From assembly GCF_031143425.1 (NCBI RefSeq), contig NC_090447.1, forward strand, positions 30,842,238-30,906,237: a stretch of 64,000 nucleotides of DNA. The letters are read 5' to 3'. Made by a program: the position numbers and the translations under genes. Source of the stretch: Pleurodeles waltl. Its lineage: Eukaryota > Chordata > Amphibia > Caudata > Salamandridae. This document shows positions 55,561-64,000 of the stretch, one piece after another (within the stretch, counting starts at the first letter, position 1; the number at the start of each line of letters is the position of its first letter). Below the pieces are notes generated by a model. It worked only from the letters and a program-made list of their open reading frames with translations, searched no databases and was not told the DNA's origin.

Positions 55561-58115
55561 CTACAGCTGCTGTTGACGTCTGATGCAACCTACACCACAC
55601 ATCACTAAACCAGACTCCACAGCTGCTGCTGTGTTGCAGCCTACACTACACATCAACACACCACACTCTACAGCTGCTGTTGATGTGTGCTGCAACTTAC
55701 ACCACACCACACTACACCAGACTCTACAGCTGCTGCTGAGGTGCTGCAGCCTACACCACACATCACCACACCAGACTGTACAGCTGCTGTTGACGTGTGC
55801 TGCAACCTACACCACACATCACTACACCAGGCTCTACAGCTGCGGCTGACGTGTTGTGCAGCCTACATTACGTCTCTTCATTAGACTCTACAGCTGTTGC
55901 TCACATGTGCTGCAGCCACAGTTTGTCTCTTCATTAGACTCTACAGCTGCTGCTGACATGTTGTGCAGCCTACAGTATGTCTCGTCATTAGACATTACTC
56001 AGCATTAGAATATGGGTGTTGCTGATGTGTTGTCCAGTCTACAGTATGTCTGTTCATCAGACTCTACAGCTGTTGCAGACGTGTGCTGCAGCCACAGTAT
56101 GTCTCTTCAATAGACTCTACAGCTGCTGCTGACATGTTGTGCAGCCTACAGTATGTCTCGTCATTAGACATTACTCAGCATTAGAATATGGGTGTTGCTG
56201 ATGTGTTGTCCAGTCTACAGTATGTCTGTTCATCAGACTCTACAGCTGTTGCAGACGTGTGCTGCAGCCACAGTATGTCTCTTCAATAGACTCTACCACT
56301 GTTGCTGACATGTTGTGCAGCCACAGTTTGTATCTTCTTCAGATTCTACAGTTGTTGCTGACATGTTGTGCAGCCTACATTATTTCTGCACATTAGACTC
56401 TACATCTGTTGCAGACATGTGTTGCGTAGTATACAGTACATATCTTCATTGGACTCTACGGCTGTTGCTGACGTGTTGCACAGCCTACAGTATGTCTCTT
56501 CATTGGACTCTATGGCTGTTGCTGACGTGTTGCGCAGCCTACAGTATGGCTCTTCATTGGACTCTATGGCTGTTGCTGACGTGTTGCACAGCCTACAGTA
56601 TGTCTCTTCATTGGACTCTATGGCTGTTGCTGACGTGTTGCGCAGCCTACAGTATGGCTCTTCATTGGACTCTACGGCTGTTGCTGACGTATTGTGCAGC
56701 CTACAGTATGTCTGAACATTAGACTCTACAGCTGTTGCAGACATGTGTTGCGTAGCATACAATATGTATCTTCATTAGACTCTACGGATGTTGCTGACGT
56801 GTGCTGCAGCCACAGTATGTCTCTTCTCTAGACTCTACCACTGTTGCTGATGTGTTGCGCAGCCTACAGTATGTCTCTACATTGGACTCTACGGCTGTTG
56901 CTGATTGTTGTGCAGCCTACAGTAGGTCTCTTCTTTATACTCTACAGCTGATGCTGACGTGTTGCACAGCCTACAGTATGTCTCTTCATTGGACTCTATG
57001 GCTGTTGCTGACGTGTTGCGCAGCCTACAGTATGGCTCTTCATTGGACTCTACGGCTGTTGCTGACGTATTGTGCAGCCTACAGTATGTCTGAACATTAG
57101 ACTCTATGGCTGTTGCAGACATGTGTTGCGTAGCATACAATATGTATCTTCATTAGACTCTACGGATGTTGCTGACGTGTGCTGCAGCCACAGTATGTCT
57201 CTTCTCTAGACTCTACCACTGTTGCTGATGTGTTGCGCAGCCTACAGTATGTCTCTACATTGGACTCTACGGCTGTTGCTGATTGTTGTGCAGCCTACAG
57301 TAGGTCTCTTCTTTATACTCTACAGCTGATGCTGACGTGTTGCACAGCCTACAGTATGTCTCTTCATTGGACTCTATGGCTGTTGCTGACGTGTTGCGCA
57401 GCCTACAGTATGGCTCTTCATTGGACTCTACGGCTGTTGCTGACGTATTGTGCAGCCTACAGTATGTCTGAACATTAGACTCTACAGCTGTTGCAGACAT
57501 GTGTTGCGTAGCATACAATATGTATCTTCATTAGACTCTACGGATGTTGCTGACGTGTGCTGCAGCCACAGTATGTCTCTTCTCTAGACTCTACCACTGT
57601 TGCTGATGTGTTGCGCAGCCTACAGTATGTCTCTACATTGGACTCTACGGATGTTGCTGATGTGTTGCGCAGCCTACAGTATGTCTCTACATTGGACTCT
57701 ACGGCTGTTGCTGATGTGTTGTGCAGCCTACAGTAGGTCTCTTCTTTATACTCTACAGCTGATGCTGACGTGTTGCACAGCCTACAGTATGTCTCGTCAT
57801 TGGACTCTACTCAGCATTAGATCTGTTGCTGATGTGTTGCCCAGTCTACAGTATGTCTGTACATTAGACTCTACAGCTGTTGCAGACATGTGTTGTGTAG
57901 CATACAGTACGTATCTTCATTAGACTCTACGGATGTTGCTTACGTGTTGCACAGCCTACAGTATGTCTCTACATTGGACTCTACAGCTGTTTCTTACTTT
58001 TGTTAGCAACACATGCCCCTTCAACACAGGTTGTGGCTTCTACTGCTATGAGAGCTGCAACCTACACACACATCACTACATGAGAGTCCATGGCTGCTGG
58101 TGACGTGTGCTGCAT
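55561..58115. repeat. 54-bp tandem array, diverged unit type
   Basis: The period stays 54 bp (GGACTC at 56451 and 56505) but the unit now reads ACTCTACGGCTGTTGCTGAC, GTGTTGCGCAGCCTACAGTA and TGTCTCTTCATTGG. Intermediate units at 55561-55870 bridge the two types. There is higher-order structure: a 378-bp (seven-unit) block at about 56801-57178 is repeated almost exactly at 57179-57556, and a 176-bp block near 55946 recurs near 56122. A last isolated unit lies at about 58047-58115. Confidence 0.9.
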
Positions 58116-58581
58116 CAAAATACAAAGAAGGCAAGCGATGATGGGGCTGCACAAGATAGCACCTTTACAAGTTATATAATAGCAACAGAGCAAAGCTGGG
58201 CCCAAAGACATATCCTGGGGTGGGGAACCCACTGGTGACAGGATTGTTATAAAACCTAGGTGAATTGTCTCATCATCTTGTTGTCACATCTGCTTGGCAG
58301 TGTATTAGAGGGGTGGATGGACTTCCTACTGTTACAGGAAGTGCTTTGATGTTGTCTGTGAATTTCTCCTTCTCATGAGGTGAGGGGTCATGGTAACGTG
58401 AAAAAAATCTGTTACAATAGTCCTATAAGTAAGGTTTATTCTGGATTTCTCTGAGGAATATTATAAACAGAAAAGACGGGATTGTTGAAATAACAATTAC
58501 TCCCCAACATGTTTCAGCCAATTTTTTAGCTTCCATGCTGGGTCCACACCCTCCTTCAGGACAGTTATCCCTAAATATAGG
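58116..58581. other. Unannotated stretch
   Basis: No gene recognised between the array and the LTR fragment. Confidence 0.4.
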
Positions 58582-59705
58582 TGTAGGAAAGTGCCCTCTT
58601 TCTTGGCATGGTTACAGTGCTTAATTTGTGCTTGTTGTTTCCGGTGCTGAGTACCAGCACTTATTTTTCAGGGACGGCACTCATTTTTCTGCCTCAAGCA
58701 TTTACTGTGAGCAAAAGACACATATGGGAAAGACGGTGTAAGACCAAAACGAAAAAGTGTCAAAATGTGAGAAAGCAGAAAGCTGTGAGAGTGAGCTGAA
58801 GGGGCAGGGAGTGGCTTTAAATGTATTAAAGGGGCCTGAGATGGCTTCAGGATTACGCTGCCTCACTATTCCGTGTTCGCACATTTAAATGCAGAAGCCG
58901 AGAGTTTAAGAGGAGGGCTTTGGGCACCAGCACGTTTTTATTTACAAATTAAGCACTGCATGGTTACCCCCTTTTTCTGCCTGATGTCAGTGTGTTTGAC
59001 TGTGCTCACTGGGATCCTGCTAACCAGGACCCCAGTGGTTATACTCACTCTCCCAAAACTCTGTATTTCATCCCACAATTGTCATACTGGTGCCCCGATG
59101 TAAGCCCCTAGTATATGGTACTTAGGTACCCAGGGTATTGGGGTTCCAGGGGATCCATATGGGCTGCAGCAGTTATTCTGCCACCCATAGGGAGCCCATG
59201 CAAAGGGTTTTGCAGGCCTGCCATTGCAGTTTGCATGAACCGGGTGCATGCACCCGTTTTCATTATAGGTCACTGCACCAGGTCACTGTAAGTTGCACTT
59301 ATGGTAGGCCCTCTCAGTCCAGAGGGCAGGGTGCAGGTATCTGTGTGTGAGGGCACCCCTGCACTAGCAGAGATACCCCCACAAACTCCAGATCCATTTT
59401 CCTGCACTCTATGAGTTCGGGGATACCGTTTTATGCATGTACTGGACATAGGTCACTACCTATGTCCAGCTACATAATGGTAACCCCAAACCTAGGCATG
59501 CTTGGTATCAACCCAAGTATTCTTTGTATGATTCCATGCACTCTGGGGGCTCCTTAGAGGACCCCCAGCAATGCTCCCACAGCCTTCTGAGGTTTTCCAG
59601 GCAGCCCCAGCTGCTGCCATCTCACAGACAGGTTTCTGCCCTCCTGTTGCTTGAGCAGCTCAAGCCCAGGAAGGCAGAACAAAGGATTCTGGGCTAGGCA
59701 GAGGT
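58582..59705 (+). mobile_element. Giant-LTR fragment, plus strand
   Basis: Starts TGTAGGAAAGTGCCC and follows the first kilobase of the solo LTR at 32999: ACTGGGATCCTGC(T/C)A(A/G)CCAGG, TATATGGTACTTAGGTACCC, GGTATTGGGGTTCCAG, GGTCACTACC(T/C)ATGT and CAGACAGGTTTCTGCCCTCC occur in the same order. Near 59700 it passes into sequence that reads as an LTR in the other orientation, so its 3' two thirds are missing. A MITE is inserted in it. Confidence 0.7.
58615..58958. mobile_element. 344-bp hAT-type MITE with 8-bp target duplication
   Basis: The terminal inverted repeats are perfect over 14 bp (CAGTGCTTAATTTG and its reverse complement). The 8 bp CATGGTTA flank both ends (58607-58614 and 58959-58966). 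Removing the element restores an uninterrupted LTR start that matches the solo LTR at 32999. An 8-bp duplication and CAGTG ends are the marks of hAT transposition. No transposase. Confidence 0.9.
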
Positions 59706-61476
59706 TCGCCTGGGGGTCACTCCTGCACTGGAGTTCGGTTCCTTCAGGACCTGGGGCTGCGGGTGCAGTGTGGTTTCCAGGCATCGGGTTCCTTGAAGTA
59801 GGCAGTCGCGGTCAGGGGGAGCCCCTGGATTTCCTCTGCAGGCGTCGCTGTGGAGGTTCATGGGGGTCAACTCTGGCTACTAACAGGCTCGCAGTTGCCG
59901 GGGAGTCCTCCCTGTAGTGTTGGTTGTCCGCAGGTCGAGCAGGGTGCGTCGGGTGCAGAGCTTTTGGCGGGAAACGTCTGGTCTTTAGAAGTTGCTTCTT
60001 TGTTGTAAAGTTGCAGTTTTGTTGAACAGGGCCGCTGTTATCGGGAGCTTCTTGGTCCTTTTAGATGCAGGGCAGTCCTCGGTGGCTTCAGAGGTCGCTG
60101 GTCCCTGTTGGATGCGTCGCTGTTGCAGTTTTTCTTGAAGTGGGGAGACAGGCCGGTAGGGCTGGGGCCAAAGCAGTCGTCGTCTCCATCTTCTCTGCAG
60201 GGGCTTCAGGTCAGCAGTCCTTTTTCGTCTTCAGGTTGCAGGAATCTATCTTCCTCGGTTCTGGGCGCCCCAAATAGTCGATTTAGGGGTGTGTTTAGGT
60301 CTGGTGGGTTAATAGCCAATGGCTACTAGCCCTGAGGGTGGCTACACCCTCTTTGTGCCTCCTCCCTGTGGGGAAGGGGGCACATCCCCAATCCTACTGG
60401 GGGAATCCTCCATCTGCAAGATGGAGGATTTCTAAAAGTCAGAGTCACCTCAGCTCAGGACACCTTAAGGGCTCTCCTGACTGGGGAGTGACTCCTTGTT
60501 TTTCTCATTATCTCCTCCAGCCTTGCTGCCAAAAGTGGGGGCAGTGGCCAGAGGGGCGGGCATCTCCACTAGCTGGGATGCCCTGTGGCGCTGTAACAAA
60601 GCGGGTGAGCCTTTGAGGCTCACCGCCAGGTGTTACAGTTCCTGCAGGGGGAGGTGAGAAGCACCCCCACCCAGTACAGGCTTTGTTCCTGGCCACAGAG
60701 TGACAAAGGCACTCTTCCCATGTGGCCAGCAAAATGTCTGGTGTGTGGCAGGCTGGCAAAACTAGTCAGCCCACACTGGAAGTTGGGTATGTTTTCAGGG
60801 GGCATCTCTAAGATGCCCTCTGGGTGTATTTTTACAATAAAGTGCACACTGGCATCAGTGTGCATTTATTGTGCTGAGAAGTTTGATACCAAACTTCACA
60901 GTTTTCAGTGTAGCCATTATGGTACTGTGGAATTCGTGTTTGACAGAGTCCCAGACCATATACTCTTATGGCTACCCTGCACTTACAATGTCTAAGGTTT
61001 TGCTTGGACACTGTAGGGGCATAGTGCTCATGCACCTATGCCCTCACCTGTGGTATAGTGCACCCTGCCTTAGGGCTGTAAGGCCTGCTAGAGTGGTGCC
61101 ATAGGCAGTGTGAGGTTGGCATGGCACTCTGAGGGGAGTGCCATGTCGGCTTAGTCATTTTCTCCCCACCAGCACACACAAGCTGTGAGGCAGTGTGCAT
61201 GTGCTGAGTGAGGGGTCTCCAGGGTGGCATAAGGCATGCTGCAGCCCTTAGAGACCTTCCCTGGCATCAGGGCCCTTGGTACCAGGGGTACCAGTTACAA
61301 AGGACTTACCTGGGTGCCAGGGTTGTGTCAATTGTGGAGACAAAGGTACAGTTTAGGGAAAGAACACTGGTGCTGGGGCCTGGTTAGCAGGCCTCAGCAC
61401 ACTTTCAAATCATAACTTGTCATCAGCAAAGGCAAAAAGTCAGGGGGTAACCATGCCAAGGAGGCCTTTCCTTACA
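59706..61476 (-). mobile_element. 3' LTR (truncated) of the minus-strand Gmr1-like element
   Basis: On the minus strand the LTR starts TGTAAGGAAAGG at 61476, directly after a G-rich polypurine tract and the pol stop. It carries CTGCTAACCAGGCCCCAGCA, then GGGCTGCAGCATGCC. Near 60840 CAATAAA occurs on both strands. It is non-coding for its whole length. Its distal end is missing: near 59700 it meets the plus-strand LTR fragment head to tail. Confidence 0.65.
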
Positions 61477-61478
61477 CA

Positions 61479-61502
61479 ACCCCCCCTCCCCAAACGAAAG
61501 AG
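61479..61502 (-). promoter_or_regulatory. Polypurine tract of the Gmr1-like element
   Basis: The minus strand reads TTTGGGGAGGGGGGGTTG just before the LTR start TGTAAGG, the expected site for plus-strand priming. The pol stop is only a few bases upstream. Confidence 0.7.
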
Positions 61503-61509
61503 GATGAGA

Positions 61510-62097
61510 CTAACCTTTCCCATGAGAGTCTTCATTTTTTAAGTGGAAGAACCTGGAAAGGCCATCTGCATTGGCATTGGCAGTCCCAGGTCTGTGTTCC
61601 ACTATAAAGTCCATTCCCTGTAGGGAGATGGACCACCTCAACAGTTTTGGATTTTCACCTTTCATTTGCATTAGCCATCTGAGAGGTCTGTGGTCAGTTT
61701 GAACTACAAAGTGAATACCAAAGAGGTATGGTCTCAGCTTCTTCAGGGACCAAACCACAGCAAAGGCCTCCCTCTCAATGGCACTCCAACGCTGCTCCCT
61801 GGGGAGTAACCTCCTGCTAATGAAAGCAACAGGCTGGACAAGGCCATCATCATTTGTTTGGGACAAAACTGCCCCTATCCCATGTTCAGAGGCATCAACC
61901 TGCACAATGAACTGCTTGGAGTAATCTGGAGCTTTGAGAACTGGTGCTGTGCACATAGCTTGTTTCAGGGTGTCAAAGGCCTGTTGGCATTCTATAGTCC
62001 AGTTTACCTTCTTGGGCATTTTCTTAGAGGTAAGATCTGTGAGGGGTGTCACTATGGATCCATATCCCTTCACAAACCTCCTGTAGTAACCAGTCAA
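61510..62097 (-). pseudogene. Gmr1-like pol: RT connection and RNase H
   Basis: It starts [17 protein letters not shown] (end of RT), then [14 protein letters not shown] (RNase H first Asp region), [21 protein letters not shown] and TDHRPLRWL. It ends after DGLSRFFH with a stop at the very end of the element, so no integrase follows. It is in frame with the RT piece but separated from it by an in-frame TAG at 62176-62178. Confidence 0.9.
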
Positions 62098-62175
62098 GCC
62101 AAGGAATGCTCTGACTTGAGTCTGGGTTTTTGGAGCTACCCAGTCCGGAATAGTCTGGATCTTGGGTTGGAGTGG

Positions 62176-62838
62176 CTAAACTTGGCCTCCACCTACAAGG
62201 TGTCCCAAGTAAACCACAGTTCCCTGCCCTATCTGACATTTGGATGCCTTGATAGAGAAGCCTGCTGCTTGCAGGGCCTGTAAAACCTTCTTCAGGTGGA
62301 CGAGGTGATCCTGCCAGCTGGAGCTAAAGACAGCAATATCGTAAAGATAAGCTGCACTAAAGGACTCCAAGCCAGCAAGGACTTGATTCACCAACCTTTG
62401 GAAGGTGGCAGGGGCATTCTTTAAGCCAAAGGGCATTACAGTAAACTGATAATGCCCATCAGATGTGGAGAATGCTGTCTTTTCTTTTGCTCCTGGTGCC
62501 ATTTTGATTTGCCAGTACCCTGCTGTCAAGTCAAAGGTACTCAAGTATCTGGCAGCACCCAATTTATCAATTAATTCATCTATCTTTGGAATGGAATGGG
62601 CATCTGTCTTGGTGTCAGAATTAAGTCCTCTGTAGTCCACACAAAACCTCATCTCTCTCTTGCCATCCTTGGTGTGAGGTTTGGGGACTAAGACCACTGG
62701 GCTAGCCCAGGGGCTGTCAGAGTGCTCAATGACTCCCAATTCCAACATCTTGTGGACTTCCACTTTGATACTTTCCTTAACTTGGTCATACTGTCTGAAA
62801 ATATTGTTTTTGACAGGCATGCTGTCTCCTGTGTCCAC
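62176..62838 (-). pseudogene. Gmr1-like pol: reverse transcriptase
   Basis: Contains SPWASPVVLVPKPHTKDG, RFCVDYRGLNSDT, YLSTFDLTAGYWQI, FTVMPFGLKNAPATFQRL and YLYDIAVFSSSWQDHL. The last is the catalytic block, normally YLDD, with the first Asp replaced by Tyr, so this copy is inactive. A one-base frame change near 62850 separates it from the upstream integrase tail. Confidence 0.9.
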
Positions 62839-62839
62839 A

Positions 62840-63277
62840 TCATGGGTACACAGGTGTCTGGCCAGGGGTTAGGGAAAAGAGCTCAGCAAACTGTTGTAAG
62901 ACTCTCCTACAGTCAGCTTGCTGTTGGCCAGAGAGGGTGTCTGAATAGATCACTCCATCTACTGAGCCATCTTTAGGGTCAGTGGAGAGGAGATCAGGGA
63001 GAGGTTCACTCGCAGCTTCCTGGTCCTCATCTGTAACCATTAACATGTTTACATCTGCCCTGTCATGAAAGAGTTTGAGGTGGTTCACATGGATCACCCT
63101 TTTGGGGGTCCTGCTAGTGCCTAGGTCTACCAGGTAGGTGACCTGACTCTTTCTCTCTAGCACTGGGTAAGGGCCACTCCATCTGTCCTGAAGTGCCCTG
63201 GGAGCCACAGGATCCAGAACCCAGACTTTCTGCCCTGGCTGAAACTCAACCATAGCAGCCTTTTGGTCATACCACAT
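62840..63277 (-). pseudogene. Gmr1-like pol: integrase C-terminal (GPY/F) domain and linker
   Basis: FQPGQKVWVLDP followed by RWSGPYPVLERKSQVTYLVD is the GPY/F module found at the C-terminus of many gypsy and gammaretroviral integrases. It continues into a linker (TLSGQQQADCRRVLQQFAEL) of the kind that directly precedes RT in gypsy polymerases. The direct run from integrase tail into pre-RT linker within one frame argues that the order is native. In-frame stops lie upstream at 63287-63289 and 63383-63385. Confidence 0.85.
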
Positions 63278-63382
63278 CTTCTGGAGTTATTTGCTGGCCT
63301 CAAAGTTTTTACTTGCCTTTTCCATGTACTCTGTCATCCTAGGACATAGGCCTAATACATAGTCCACTATATCTTGCACAGG

Positions 63383-64000
63383 CTAATGGAGAGGTCTCTC
63401 CCAGCCTTCTTTAACAAGAGCTAGTGGTCCCCTTACAGGATGGCCAAACATAAGTTCAAAGGGGGAAAACCCTACTCCCTTCTGAGGCACCTCTCTGTAG
63501 GTGAAAAGCAGACATGGCAAGAGGACATCCCATCTCCTTTTGAGCTTTTCAGGGAGCCCCATGATCATGCCCTTCAATGTCTTGTTGAATCTTTCCACAA
63601 GACCATTGGTTTGTGGATGGTATGGTGTGGTGAATTTGTAAGTCACCACACACTTATTCCACATGTGTTTCAGGTATGCTGACATGAAGTTGGTACCCCT
63701 GTCAGACACCACCTCCTTAGGAAATCCCACTCTGGTAAAGATACCAATGAGTGCTTTAGCTACTGCAGGGGCATTAGTGGACCTAAGGGGAATTGCTTCA
63801 GGGTACCTAGTAGCATGATCCACTACTACTAGGATATACTGGTTCCCTGAGGCTGTGGAAGGTTCAAGTGGACCCACTATGTCCACTCCCACTCTTTCAA
63901 AGGGGACCCCCACCACTGGAAGTGGAATGAGGGAATGAGGGGGCCTTTGGATGGCCACCTGTCTTACCACTGGCTTGCAGGTGGCACAGGAGGCACAAAA
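63383..64000 (-). pseudogene. Gmr1-like pol: integrase core (partial at window edge)
   Basis: At the edge, FCASCATCKPVV gives the CX2C half of the integrase zinc domain. The catalytic core follows with VDIVGPL (first Asp), VSDRGTNF (second Asp) and NGLVERFNKTLKG (Glu), then FSPFELMFGHPVRGPL. All three catalytic residues are present. It ends at an in-frame TAG (63383-63385), after which the same frame resumes. Confidence 0.9.

Larger units (their letters stand above)
61477..64000 (-). mobile_element. Gmr1-like Ty3/gypsy element with integrase before RT (partial)
   Basis: Reading the minus strand from 64000 downward, the order is integrase, integrase C-terminal GPY/F domain, RT, RNase H, polypurine tract, LTR. 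Ordinary Ty3/gypsy elements, including the one at 21-26 kb in this window, have RT and RNase H before integrase. The IN-RT-RH order is known from Ty1/copia and, among gypsy-like elements, from the Gmr1 group first described in cod. The domains here are clearly gypsy-like in sequence. The 5' part (gag, protease, 5' LTR) lies outside the window. Confidence 0.85.

Overview
The window looks like non-genic DNA from a very large, repeat-bloated vertebrate genome. A urodele amphibian (newt or salamander) fits best. The reasons are the co-occurrence of several Ty3/gypsy-type families with very long LTRs, a DIRS1-like element, CR1/L2-like and L1-like LINEs, CORE-type SINEs, many inverted-repeat non-autonomous DNA elements, a class I endogenous retrovirus (ERV) and several kilobase-scale minisatellites. 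The species assignment is inference. I see no convincing host protein-coding exon, tRNA, rRNA or CRISPR array; nearly all long open frames belong to transposable elements or to tandem repeats whose period is a multiple of three.

Layout, 1-21 kb: a plain stretch; a CR1/L2-type LINE C-terminus (about 1.86-5.55 kb) interrupted by about 25 copies of a 138-bp satellite that appears to be amplified LINE coding sequence; an inverted-repeat element with a C-rich core (about 5.95-6.92 kb); a tRNA-derived SINE; a 186-bp MITE; a minus-strand solo LTR (9037-11222); a decayed LINE (about 11.2-13.9 kb); a 584-bp MITE; a 49-bp minisatellite; possible MITEs near 16.7 and 18.1 kb; and a minus-strand CR1/L2-like LINE fragment (about 19.6-20.5 kb).

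Layout, 21-42.7 kb: a two-LTR Ty3/gypsy element in the usual domain order (gag, PR, RT, RH, IN; 21050-26284), broken by frameshifts and stops; GC-rich unannotated DNA; a 43-bp minisatellite; a 50-bp tandem array carrying a 497-bp Harbinger-like MITE; a 2967-bp solo LTR with a perfect 5-bp target duplication; a DIRS1-like remnant; an uncertain minus-strand LTR fragment; an L1-like ORF2 C-terminus; and a CORE-SINE.

Layout, 43-64 kb: a 54-bp (18-codon) tandem array (about 43.0-58.1 kb) is interrupted by a solo ERV LTR (43601-44195) and a complete-length 9.3-kb provirus (45159-54478) with gag, pro-pol and env, each holding in-frame stops. The flanking repeat variants show that the provirus was duplicated with its host array and that one copy then collapsed to a solo LTR. 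After the array come two oppositely oriented fragments of giant LTRs (one carrying a 344-bp hAT MITE with an 8-bp target duplication), and on the minus strand a Ty3/gypsy element whose integrase lies upstream of reverse transcriptase, the copia-like order known from the Gmr1 group. The most interesting items are that domain order, the LINE-derived satellite and the provirus/minisatellite duplication history.
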